A stretch of 11,859 nucleotides of DNA, from NCBI GenBank assembly GCA_964383905.1, contig CAYLJO010000189.1, forward strand, positions 1-11,859. Reading direction: 5' to 3'. Origin of the DNA: CAYLJO01 sp964383905. Lineage in GTDB: Bacteria; Acidobacteriota; Blastocatellia; Pyrinomonadales; Pyrinomonadaceae. Both the position numbers and the translations under genes were made by a program. Every line of letters begins with the position of its first letter. The first letter of the stretch is position 1. The notes beneath the pieces are model-generated. The model did no database searches. It saw only the letters and a list, made by a program, of their open reading frames with translations, and had not been told where the DNA came from. Below are positions 5,790 to 11,859 of the stretch, piece after piece.

Positions 5790-7080
5790 AAACGGATTCG
5801 CCGCGTCGCCGTGCCGCCGCGTCGCCGCGTCCCTCTTTTGCCCCCTCTCCGCGTCTCTTCTACTGGCCGTGCTGCTTCTTTGCGCCGCCACAGGCTGTCG
5901 CAATGAGCCGGGGAAGCGGAGTGTCCGCCCGCGCGCGATGCGTGATGTGCCGGCCGATCGCCTGGCATACCGCTTTGAGGCGGACGTCAATGAGCCGCCG
6001 GGGGCGCTCGCTGAAGAATCGCCCAGCGTCCCGCCAATCCGATTAGATTTCGAGACGCGCCGCAGGGATGATGCGCTTCTACACACAGTCGTCTCACCCG
6101 ACGGCCAACGCGCGCTCGCGCTTTACGGAACCGGCGATGAGCCCAACGGATACTTTCGCATTGACCTCTACTCGATCGACGGAAAGTTTCTACGCAACCT
6201 GATGCCCCCTGATCTCTCCGGCTTATTCCCGCTCGCCGTCGCGTGGTCGCCGGACGGGAACCGCATCATCTTCATCGCCCGGAAAAGTCCTAAGCCTCAG
6301 CCGACACCCGGGTTGCCCAACGCCGTACCGGAAGAGACGCCGGCCGGAGCGCCCTCCCCAACCGCTTCAGTCGCGCCCCTCTTTACGCCCGTGCCCGCCT
6401 TTAACACCGAGCAGGTTTACATCTGCAACCGCGACGGCTTTGACCTGAAACCGCTGACAACGCGCGACGGCCTCGTCTACTTTTACGCGAAGTGGGCGCC
6501 GGACGGCCACGCGCTCGTCTCGCTGGCCTGCAAAGAAGATGAGTGGGAAGAGCGCGCTAAAGATTTTAAGCTGCCGGCGGGACGCCCGCGCCTGATCGAC
6601 CTCGACGGGCGTGAGCGGCTGCTCGATGATGGGTTGACTGAGGCTTTGCCCGCGTGGTCGCCCGATTCAATGAAGGTCGCCGTGGCCTTTGACACAGACG
6701 TGAAAATCTATGACGCGGCGGGGAGCACACCCACACAGTCAAATATCCCATTGCATGATCCTTTGATTACTGCGTCGGCCGCCTATGATGAGGATAAGCT
6801 CAGAACGAAGAGTAAAAAGGTGACGGAGACGATCAACCGGACCGGCGGGGCGGCAGCGTCCGGGCCGAAACCGAGCACCCCCCCGGTCTCGTTTAACCCG
6901 GTCGTGCGACTCGAGTGGCCTGACGACGACAAGCTTTACCTGAAGACGGCCTTCGTACGTACCTTTAACAATAACCCGGTCAACAACTTCCAGCGCTGGC
7001 ACGTGCTCCATCTCAGCCCGCAGGGGGCGCTGCTGAGTCGCCACGAATTGAGTAGGCGACGATTCCTTCTACCCCTTTAA
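5719..7080 (+). CDS. Putative lipoprotein with PD40/TolB-like propeller repeats
   Basis: A protein of 453 residues. Beta-propeller blades of the PD40 (WD40-like) type are marked by SPDGQ near 126, WSPDG at 176, WAPDG at 259 and WSPDS at 313. A Pro/Thr-rich insert at about 190-225 separates two blades. A hydrophobic stretch (ASLLLAVLLLCAATG) ends at Cys60, a plausible lipobox although Thr-Gly-Cys is not ideal. The signal sequence would then be 59 residues, far longer than usual, because residues 10-40 are translated from the G+C-rich foldback repeat (GHGDTGTRRHGD and onward). No other in-frame start lies before the hydrophobic core and no ribosome site precedes ATG 5719, so the start is uncertain or expression may rely on coupling to the overlapping peptidase gene. 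TolB-like propellers mediate protein contacts; the role here is unknown. Confidence 0.75.
   Translation: MSDKSEQGGLFGHGDTGTRRHGDKNGFAASPCRRVAASLFCPLSASLLLAVLLLCAATGCRNEPGKRSVRPRAMRDVPADRLAYRFEADVNEPPGALAEESPSVPPIRLDFETRRRDDALLHTVVSPDGQRALALYGTGDEPNGYFRIDLYSIDGKFLRNLMPPDLSGLFPLAVAWSPDGNRIIFIARKSPKPQPTPGLPNAVPEETPAGAPSPTASVAPLFTPVPAFNTEQVYICNRDGFDLKPLTTRDGLVYFYAKWAPDGHALVSLACKEDEWEERAKDFKLPAGRPRLIDLDGRERLLDDGLTEALPAWSPDSMKVAVAFDTDVKIYDAAGSTPTQSNIPLHDPLITASAAYDEDKLRTKSKKVTETINRTGGAAASGPKPSTPPVSFNPVVRLEWPDDDKLYLKTAFVRTFNNNPVNNFQRWHVLHLSPQGALLSRHELSRRRFLLPL
5751..5857. repeat. G+C-rich foldback repeat at a gene junction
   Basis: The left arm (5751-5786) is a tandem of imperfect 9-mers such as GGACACGGA, GACACGGGG and GACGCGGC. 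The right arm (5800-5857) is the same kind of unit inverted. GGACGCGGCGAC (5768-5779) pairs perfectly with GTCGCCGCGTCC (5821-5832), and CGCGGCGACACGG (5771-5783) pairs with CCGTGCCGCCGCG (5809-5821) with one mismatch. The right half includes CTCTTTTGCCCCCT, recalling the A/G-rich repeat. It spans the end of the M48-like gene and the start of the lipoprotein gene and is read in both frames. Confidence 0.75.
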
Positions 7081-7114
7081 GCGTAATAAAAACCAGATCC
7101 CTTGTCTCTTCCGG

Positions 7115-8410
7115 TCAGGAAAAATTTCTGTGTTCGAGGGCCAGCAACCCGATTGAGATCGCCGCCAGCGCGTACATCACCGAATGAATTTCTCGACGCC
7201 TCCCGGCCATCAGATAGAGACTGACATGCGAGATAAATCCCCAGAGAATCCCCTGCGTGATGGAGAATGTCAGCGGAATAAGAATGATCGTTAGAAATGC
7301 CGGCAGCCCGTCCTCGGGCTGTGAAAACGAGAGCCCACTGACGCTGCCAAACATGAACGCGCCGACCAGAATCAGGACTGAAGCGGTAGCGTATGCCGGT
7401 ACCATGCCCGCCAGCGGGGCCAGGAAGAAGCAGGGTAAAAAGCAGAGCGCGGTGAAGACGGCGGTGAGTCCCGTCCGCCCACCCGTCTTAATGCCGGCAA
7501 CGCTCTCGATATAGGCCGTTCCCGAAGACGTCCCCGCCACCCCGGCGCCGAGCGTCGCCAGCGCGTCGACGATCAATCCTTCCTTCAGATTACGCGGCTG
7601 GCCCTTCTCATCCAGCATACCTGAGGCGTGGGAAACGCCGATGAAGGTCGAAATCGAGTCGAACAGGTCTGTGAAGAGGATCGAGATGATCGCCGGTAAC
7701 AACGACAGCTTCAAAGCGCCCCGGATGTCCAGCTTGAGAAAGCCACTGCTGAAGTCCGGGGCGCTCAAGAGCCTTTCCGGGGCATTCACCCAGCCCGCGG
7801 CCCACGCGATCAGCGTGACGAAAAATATTCCGGCGAGAAACGCGAAAGGGTTTTTTCTAAGTAGCAGCCAGACGGTAATGCCGGTGCCGAAGACGGTCAG
7901 GATGGCCCGGTAGTCCAACGGGCCCAGCTTCACCAGGGTCACCGGATCGGCGACGACGAAACCGGCGTTCCTGAGCCCGATGAACGTGAGGAAGAGCCCG
8001 ATGCCGGCGGCCGTCGCGATCCTGATATTCGCCGGGATCGCCCTGGCGATGCTCACGCGCACCGGCGTGATCGAGACGAGCAGGAAAAGGACGCCGGCCC
8101 AGAAGATAATCCCCAGCGCGACCGGCCAGGGAACCTTCATGCCCAGGATGATCGTAAACGCGAAAAAGGCGTTAATGCCCATGCCCGGCGCGACGGCGAA
8201 AGGAAGCCGTGCGTAGAGGCCCATCAGAAGGGTCATCGTAAAGCAGACCACGACCGTCGCCGTGAGAACACCGCTGAACGACATGCCGGTCCCCGGGGTG
8301 GAGAGGATTGAAGGGTTAACGATAACGATGTAAGCCATCGTGAAGAAGGTGGTGATTCCGGCAATCGCCTCTCTATAAATACTTGTCTTCCGGCCGTTGG
8401 TCTTCCCCAT
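7115..8410 (-). CDS. NCS2 family nucleobase permease (PbuG/AzgA-like)
   Basis: An inner-membrane protein of 431 residues, hydrophobic throughout, with about a dozen membrane segments. Family landmarks in order are AGITTFFTMAYIVIVNP near the N-terminus, APGMGINAFF, LFTDLFDSISTFIGVSHASG mid-protein and GTSSGTAYIES. These match the adenine/guanine/hypoxanthine branch of NCS2 (PbuG, PbuO, AzgA) better than the uracil/xanthine branch, so purine uptake by cation symport is likely. ATG 8410 gives the usual short N-terminus (MGKTNGRKTSIYREAIAG); GTG 8431 would add seven residues, and neither has a well-placed ribosome site. It converges on the lipoprotein gene with 34 bp between stops. No purine riboswitch is visible in the roughly 60-bp leader. 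Confidence 0.92.
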   Translation of the reverse strand: MGKTNGRKTSIYREAIAGITTFFTMAYIVIVNPSILSTPGTGMSFSGVLTATVVVCFTMTLLMGLYARLPFAVAPGMGINAFFAFTIILGMKVPWPVALGIIFWAGVLFLLVSITPVRVSIARAIPANIRIATAAGIGLFLTFIGLRNAGFVVADPVTLVKLGPLDYRAILTVFGTGITVWLLLRKNPFAFLAGIFFVTLIAWAAGWVNAPERLLSAPDFSSGFLKLDIRGALKLSLLPAIISILFTDLFDSISTFIGVSHASGMLDEKGQPRNLKEGLIVDALATLGAGVAGTSSGTAYIESVAGIKTGGRTGLTAVFTALCFLPCFFLAPLAGMVPAYATASVLILVGAFMFGSVSGLSFSQPEDGLPAFLTIILIPLTFSITQGILWGFISHVSLYLMAGRRREIHSVMYALAAISIGLLALEHRNFS

Positions 8411-8490
8411 ACACGACGGATTCGAGGTCACCTTTCTTGGACCGCGCAGGTTAATACGACAGGCCCGGTGTCTTTCGCAGGTGCGATGAG

Positions 8491-8841
8491 CTATGCGGTT
8501 TTACCCCCGGCGACCAGCTTTTCGATCGCCTGCCAATCACGTTCCTCATTGGTAGCCGGGTGTTCAATAAAATAATCGATTTCAGACGCGCCCTTGTAGC
8601 CGTGACCGATTACTATGCAATCCTCGCCGAAGCTGTACCACCGCCTCCTCAACTCTTCTTTGGTCTGGGCGGAAACTCGTAGCTCTTCGAGCGAATCGCG
8701 TGTCCTTCTTCTCGCGTACTCTGTCGCCAGCTCGAGCGTAGGAAAGCCGAGAATGCTCATGTCCGCGTCAGGGTCATAGTGGTACATATCAATCACAAGC
8801 ACGCCGTAAGCGCCATGATCGGTGAGACGATACGTACCCAT
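8491..8841 (-). CDS. Conserved-looking small protein of unknown function
   Basis: A soluble protein of 116 residues with no signal peptide or membrane segment. It is rich in Tyr, Asp, Glu and Arg. The middle (about 38-67) looks helical and charged (LELATEYARRRTRDSLEELR), and a Gly/Ile patch (CIVIGHGYKG) follows. I do not recognise a named family and see no metal-binding or catalytic motif. Its ATG lies 6 nt after the stop of the upstream exported protein gene with little room for its own promoter, so the two are almost certainly co-transcribed and probably coupled in translation. About 60-80 bp separates its stop from the permease gene on the same strand, so all three may form one transcript. 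The ORF is credible from codon use and tight packing. Confidence 0.7.
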   Translation of the reverse strand: MGTYRLTDHGAYGVLVIDMYHYDPDADMSILGFPTLELATEYARRRTRDSLEELRVSAQTKEELRRRWYSFGEDCIVIGHGYKGASEIDYFIEHPATNEERDWQAIEKLVAGGKTA

Positions 8842-8847
8842 CTGCTT

Positions 8848-9420
8848 TTATCTGGCGGCCTCAAATTTACTTTGCGCCACTAACAATAAACCCTTTAACT
8901 TTTCCAGCTCGATGAATTTGAAATGAACCTTGGCCCTTTCGATCACCCCGCCGCTAATCATCACCTCGATCAGCGCGGCCTCGTTGTAGGTGGCCACGGT
9001 AAAGTCCCCCCTGGTTGAATATTTTGCCTCGAAGTTGGCATGCGTCGTGATATTCGTCCCGATCTTAGAGATCGCTTCAATCGCTTTGATCAGCGGGTCA
9101 ATTTCGTAATCGTCAATATAGGAGAGACACGCCCGCTCGACCCGGCCATGCTCTTCGACTTCCACGACGATACCCCGCTGCTTTATTCCGTTGGTCGCAT
9201 CGCTAACCTCCATACTGGACACTTCCACGCTGCCGCCGGGGCCACGTATCGTCCCCACCCTGGTGAAGGCTTTAATTATCACCACCCCCGCCTGATATTG
9301 AATGGCCTCCAGCTTAGTTGCCGGAGGGATGACCGGCGTGGGCGGAGCGATATCTTGAGCCCGTACGTTCAACAGCGGGAGCATCAATAGAGCAGCGCCG
9401 ATGATACAGTGTCTTCTCAT
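8848..9420 (-). CDS. Exported protein of unknown function
   Basis: A 190-residue protein with a clear signal peptide: MRRHCIIGAALLMLPLLNVRAQ, with the probable cut after the Ala of RAQ. The mature part begins Pro-rich (PPTPVIPPATK), then shows alternating beta-like strands (GVVIIKAFTRVGTI, GIVVEVEEHGRV) and ends in a helix (KLKGLLLVAQSKFEAA). The C-terminal half contains repeated short strand-like units (FTVATYNEAALIEVMISGGV). No known catalytic motif is seen; the composition suggests a small periplasmic beta-rich protein. ATG 9420 is preceded by AGGGAGG (9428-9434, minus strand) at 7 nt, a strong ribosome site. It leads a two-gene unit with the 116-residue protein. Its start lies only 32 bp beyond the attC-like site in the same reading direction, the spacing expected of an integron cassette gene. 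Confidence 0.78.
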   Translation of the reverse strand: MRRHCIIGAALLMLPLLNVRAQDIAPPTPVIPPATKLEAIQYQAGVVIIKAFTRVGTIRGPGGSVEVSSMEVSDATNGIKQRGIVVEVEEHGRVERACLSYIDDYEIDPLIKAIEAISKIGTNITTHANFEAKYSTRGDFTVATYNEAALIEVMISGGVIERAKVHFKFIELEKLKGLLLVAQSKFEAAR

Positions 9421-9427
9421 TTCAAAA

Positions 9428-9434
9428 CCTCCCT
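9428..9434 (-). promoter_or_regulatory. Strong Shine-Dalgarno site of the exported protein gene
   Basis: AGGGAGG on the minus strand, 7 nt before ATG 9420. It lies between the attC-like site and the gene, so it would travel with the gene if this were a cassette. Confidence 0.65.
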
Positions 9435-9452
9435 CATCCGAAACTGGTCAGC

Positions 9453-9538
9453 GCCTAACATTTGGGTTCGGCGGCCGGTAATCATGCAACTCTACTCTCC
9501 CACATCGATTGCCGCCCCGCCGGAACTAATCGTTAGAC
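9453..9538 (-). other. attC-like integron recombination site
   Basis: Read on the minus strand: R'' box GTCTAAC (9538-9532), 5-nt spacer GATTA, L'' box GTTCCGGCGG (9526-9517), a variable centre, L' box CCGCCGAAC (9474-9466), 6-nt spacer CCAAAT, R' box GTTAGGC (9459-9453). R boxes fit RYYYAAC and GTTRRRY. L'' and L' pair fully except one extra C in L'', placed right after GTT, as in the aadA-type attC I recall (GTTCAAGCCG against GTTAAGCCG). The centre extends the stem (GGTAATC at 9477-9483 with GATTGCC at 9507-9513, one mismatch). Total length 86 bp is within the usual range. The extra base sets the orientation. No integrase gene and no second site is seen. Confidence 0.7.
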
Positions 9539-9842
9539 GGCGGATAGTGAATCGCCTACTAGCCCTATTTAGATTACTTTGCCCGCTTGAAATAGAGATA
9601 TGTTATACAGCCGCCTGCCCCCGACCAGAATGGCGCGATAGCCAGGAATAAGCTAACCTTCACTTTAATAAAGCGCCTTCACTTCGTCAGAATCGGGTTT
9701 AAGAAATGATGGGCCGCAAACGCCCAAAACTCCCGTACTTGAGAAACACGCTACAGCTTTCGAATTGTTCCGGAAGAACTTCCTTAACAAGCCCGCGGCA
9801 CCAAATCTCAAGCGGGCTGCCTGACGATATGTTATGGCGCGT

Positions 9843-9863
9843 TTTACGTCATACTTGCGTAAA
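9843..9863. promoter_or_regulatory. Inverted repeat TTTACG-N9-CGTAAA, operator-like
   Basis: Perfect 6-bp half sites separated by 9 bp, followed by TATACT at 9873-9878, which could be a -10 element. The size and spacing would suit a dimeric repressor site. No gene starts close by on the plus strand (the next is at 10065), so the target is unclear. Confidence 0.25.
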
Positions 9864-9930
9864 CGGTAATATTATACTGTATTGCTAAACTGCGTTCGCG
9901 GGGCTCTCAAGCCGTACAACCAGTTAACCC

Positions 9931-9960
9931 GCCTTCCGTCTTCGTCTTTTGCCTTTTACC
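9931..9960 (-). repeat. Partial copy of the A/G-rich repeat
   Basis: On the minus strand this reads GGTAAAAGGCAAAAG, then ACGAAGACGGAAGGC. The first 15 bases are identical to the distal half of the 29-bp repeat. The following part shares AAGACGG-type sequence with the tails after the M61 and hydratase stops. No gene ends here now, so it may mark a lost gene end. Confidence 0.5.
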
Positions 9961-10064
9961 ATGAAGCTGTTAAGCTTGCACCTTTATACGCAGATTATAC
10001 GAACGGGGTCTGTGGGCCGATCGGCTAAAGGCCGGCGCGGCGTAATAATTGAAAGGGTTTAACC

Positions 10065-10271
10065 ATGGCGATTAGTCAAGATTTGTTGGAAGTTCTGGCC
10101 TGCCCGGCGTGCAAGGCGAAGGTCGACCTGAAAGAGGATGGCAGCGCTTTGAAGTGCCGTGAGTGTCATCGGGTTTATCCGATTCGTGACGACATCCCGG
10201 TGATGCTGATCGACGAAGCGACAATTGAGGAAGCGACGATTGCGGATGAAAAGGCTGCAGGAAAATCCTGA
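10065..10271 (+). CDS. Trm112 family zinc-ribbon protein
   Basis: A 68-residue protein with the Trm112/YcaR pattern: LLEVLACPACKAKV at the start, CPAC at 13-16, CREC at 31-34, then HRVYPIRDDIPVMLIDEA. The four cysteines are set for one zinc ion. In eukaryotes Trm112 activates methyltransferases; bacterial members are small stand-alone proteins often found among envelope or lipid A genes, with no settled function. The last 20 residues are acidic and Ala-rich. GAAAGGG at 10051-10057 lies 7 nt before ATG. The glycosyltransferase gene follows 31 bp after the stop, and its frame is open even earlier, so the two are probably co-transcribed and linked to LPS or surface glycan synthesis. Confidence 0.9.
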   Translation: MAISQDLLEVLACPACKAKVDLKEDGSALKCRECHRVYPIRDDIPVMLIDEATIEEATIADEKAAGKS

Positions 10272-10302
10272 ACCGCCTGTGGGCTGGCCCAATCTCGCGG
10301 TA

Positions 10303-11400
10303 ATGAGCAGCGTGAGCGCAGAGAGCGTGCCGACTGAGCCGCTTGCGCCGGCGCGCTGGGACTGGCGCGGCGTGCGCCGCGTGCTCGTCGTGCGCCTGCG
10401 CTCGATCGGCGACACGGTGCTGGCGACCCCCTCGCTCTTTGCGCTGCGCCGGTTTTTGCCCGAGACGCGCATCGACGTGCTGCTGGAAGACTGGGTCGCC
10501 CCTGTACTCGATGGGCTTGAATGCGTAGACAATGTCATCACGATTGAGCGCGGAAGCACGGCGTCGCGCCTTCGTGTTGCTCGGCGGCTGCGCGCCGCTC
10601 GCTACGATGTGGCATACAACCTTCATGGCGGAACGACGGCGACGCTCCTCGTGCGAGCTTCGGCCGCCAAGCACCGCGTCGGCTATGCCGATTACCGGTA
10701 CAGCCGCCTGTATAATCACCCTGCCCCACCTGCCGCAAAGCTGTGGGGGAGAGAAAAAACGCATTCCGTCGAGCAGCAACTAGCATTGCTCGGTTGGACC
10801 GGCATACCCGTCACGGACCGCCCGCCGACACGTCTCGCCGTGACGAGAGAGGCGGCGGCAAGCGTCGCAACAAAACTTCACGCCGCAAGAGTGGACGAAG
10901 CGACGCCGTTTGCGCTGATTCACCCGGCGGCGGCTTTCGACACCAAGCAGTGGGCCGCCGACAAATTCGCGCGGGTGACGGAAGAACTCGCCGCGCGCGG
11001 ACTGTTAAGCGTCGCCATCACCGCGCCGGCCGAAGCGCAAATCGCCGCCGAGCTCGTCAAGAATTCCTCCGCCCAGGTCAACGCTTTAATGGATCTTACG
11101 TTACCGGAAGTAACGGCGCTGGCCGCGCGCGCGCGCCTGTTCGTCGGTAACGACAGCGGCATCGCACACATCGCGGCCGCCGTCCGTACCCCGTCCGTCG
11201 TCATCTTCGGCTCATCAAATGTCTCGCACTGGCGGCCCTGGGCCACCGCGCCTTCGGAAGTCGTGCGCGAAGCGATGCCGTGCCAGCCGTGCCCCGGCTA
11301 CTTCTGTGCGGAGTTTGACGCACCCGAGTGTATACGCCGCGTGCCCGTCGAAAGAGTTACGGCGGCCATTGAGCGGGTGCTGGAAGAAAGTGATCGGTAG
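10303..11400 (+). CDS. Glycosyltransferase family 9 (ADP-heptose:LPS heptosyltransferase-like)
   Basis: A cytosolic or membrane-associated GT-B enzyme of 365 residues, related to WaaC/WaaF, that adds heptose (or a similar sugar) to LPS core. The N-terminal Rossmann segment VLVVRLRSIGDTVLATPSL has Gly36-Asp37. The C-terminal domain has IHPAAAFDTKQW (His207) and the donor-site block GNDSGIAHIAAA (282-293) followed by VVIFGSS. The Cys-rich tail PCQPCPGYFC before ECIRRV is common in this family. No membrane helix is seen. ATG 10303 lacks a good ribosome site; ATG 10246 has AGGAAG 12 nt upstream, would add 19 residues and would overlap the Trm112 gene by 26 bp, so the start is open. The heptose kinase gene downstream supports a heptose donor; activity on other sugars cannot be excluded. 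Confidence 0.9.
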   Translation: MSSVSAESVPTEPLAPARWDWRGVRRVLVVRLRSIGDTVLATPSLFALRRFLPETRIDVLLEDWVAPVLDGLECVDNVITIERGSTASRLRVARRLRAARYDVAYNLHGGTTATLLVRASAAKHRVGYADYRYSRLYNHPAPPAAKLWGREKTHSVEQQLALLGWTGIPVTDRPPTRLAVTREAAASVATKLHAARVDEATPFALIHPAAAFDTKQWAADKFARVTEELAARGLLSVAITAPAEAQIAAELVKNSSAQVNALMDLTLPEVTALAARARLFVGNDSGIAHIAAAVRTPSVVIFGSSNVSHWRPWATAPSEVVREAMPCQPCPGYFCAEFDAPECIRRVPVERVTAAIERVLEESDR

Positions 11401-11434
11401 TCAGCTTTGACTTACTGATTACCGGCTATTGATA

Positions 11435-11859
11435 GTGGTCCGATTAACGCAACAGCATGTGAATGAGATCGTGGGCCGCATGCGCGACCGCACGGTGGTC
11501 GTGCTCGGCGACGTGATGCTCGATGAATTTGTGTGGGGTGATGTGACGCGCATCTCGCCGGAAGCGCCCGTGCCGGTCGTCGATATCCGCCGCGAGTCAG
11601 TGCATTTGGGCGGCGCGGCGAATGTTGTGGCGAATCTCGTGGCGCTCGGTGCGCGCGCCCGCGTCATCGGCGTCGTCGGCAAAGACGGGGTCGGAGAGCG
11701 CCTGCGTGCCGCGTTGCGCGAAGCGAGCGAATCGCAAACGGATGACCTCATCATCGTTGATGATGGCCGGCCGTCAACGGTCAAGACGCGCATCATCGCT
11801 CATAATCAACTCGTCGTGCGCGCGGACCGGGAGCGGCGCACACCCGTTGACGCCGCGAC
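11435..11859 (+). CDS. hldE: Heptose 7-phosphate kinase, HldE/RfaE domain I (partial)
   Basis: The frame is open to the window edge, so only about 141 N-terminal residues are visible. The sequence is a PfkB/ribokinase-type kinase of the RfaE domain I group: VVVLGDVMLDEFVWGDVTRI (Gly25-Asp26), SPEAPVPVV, then LGGAANVVANLVALGA from residue 58 and VIGVVGKDGVGERL. It would phosphorylate D-glycero-D-manno-heptose 7-phosphate at C1 in ADP-heptose synthesis, feeding the adjacent glycosyltransferase. Whether a nucleotidyltransferase domain follows (HldE) or not (HldA) cannot be seen. The start is uncertain: GTG 11435 is my choice, with TTG 11429, GTG 11459 and ATG 11480 as alternatives and no clear ribosome site. 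The spacing of about 34 bp from the previous gene supports one operon. Confidence 0.85.
   Translation, partial: MVRLTQQHVNEIVGRMRDRTVVVLGDVMLDEFVWGDVTRISPEAPVPVVDIRRESVHLGGAANVVANLVALGARARVIGVVGKDGVGERLRAALREASESQTDDLIIVDDGRPSTVKTRIIAHNQLVVRADRERRTPVDAA

Larger units (their letters stand above)
9539..10064. other. Gene-free stretch with several small dyads
   Basis: No convincing coding region on either strand: the few short open frames lack ribosome sites and family sequence. The stretch is visibly poorer in G+C than the flanking genes. It contains a 9-bp direct repeat CCTTCACTT about 17 bp apart near 9657 and 9674. It also holds the hairpins GGAAG-AA-CTTCC (9772-9783) and AGCCCGC/GCGGGCT (9790-9796 and 9812-9818), the dyad at 9843-9863, a copy of the A/G-rich repeat at 9931-9960, and TTATACG twice (9984 and 9995, 11 bp apart). 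Promoters for the Trm112 gene must lie near the right end. Confidence 0.5.

Noticed and set aside
7081..7114. Bidirectional terminator between convergent genes
   Set aside because: The 34-bp gap shows no stable G+C-rich stem followed by a T-run on either strand.
8411..8490. Purine riboswitch before the NCS2 permease
   Set aside because: The leader between the two minus-strand genes is only about 60-80 bp and lacks the conserved junction elements of the guanine/adenine aptamer.
9409..9651. An 80-residue plus-strand open frame
   Set aside because: It runs through the attC-like hairpin, has no ribosome site, and its sequence resembles no protein I know.
9649..9820. A second attC-like site
   Set aside because: CTAAC near 9653 and the AGCCCGC/GCGGGCT hairpin do not combine into R/L boxes with the right spacers; the 7-mers fail RYYYAAC or GTTRRRY.
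10072..10779. Long minus-strand open frames of 166 and 235 residues opposite the Trm112 and GT9 genes
   Set aside because: They are antisense to two genes with clear family motifs and have Ser/Arg-rich compositions typical of shadow frames.

Overview
The window looks like chromosomal DNA of a G+C-rich Gram-negative bacterium. Its gene families and intergenic repeats fit the Acidobacteriota, perhaps the Blastocatellia/Pyrinomonas side; that placement is inference from protein style and no search was run. A heptosyltransferase-type glycosyltransferase next to a heptose kinase implies an LPS-bearing outer membrane. Signal peptides on several proteins imply an active periplasm.

Layout. 1-560: zinc-ribbon thioredoxin (trxC-like, minus strand), with a divergent intergenic region to 776. 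777-2645: secreted M61 metallopeptidase with a C-terminal PDZ domain. 2646-2946: non-coding, filled by two kinds of repeat. 2947-4598: an SDR oxidoreductase and a crotonase-fold hydratase resembling dienoyl-CoA hydratases, a plausible acyl-CoA pair. 4713-7080: a secreted M48-like metallopeptidase overlapping a lipoprotein with PD40/TolB-like propeller repeats; the junction is built from a G+C-rich foldback repeat that both genes use as coding sequence. 7115-8410 (minus): NCS2 nucleobase permease. 8491-9420 (minus): two tightly linked genes of unknown function, the first exported. 9421-10064: 644 bp with no convincing gene, containing an integron attC-like recombination site. 10065-11859: a Trm112-family zinc-ribbon protein, a GT9 glycosyltransferase and the start of an HldE/RfaE-type heptose kinase, an envelope-sugar cluster cut off by the window edge.

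The most notable non-genic signals are: (1) an attC-like site at 9453-9538 that matches the architecture of integron cassette sites (R and L boxes, 5- and 6-nt spacers, one extra base in L''), with no integrase in view; (2) a perfect 29-bp A/G-rich repeat at the 3' ends of trxC and the M61 gene, in the same orientation relative to each gene, supplying the M61 stop codon, with shorter relatives elsewhere; (3) the foldback repeat at 5751-5857 translated in two genes; and (4) a hairpin-rich intergenic element at 2733-2866. I do not see a complete new defence or biosynthetic system. The best lead to something undescribed is the attC-like site with the two unknown genes directly behind it.
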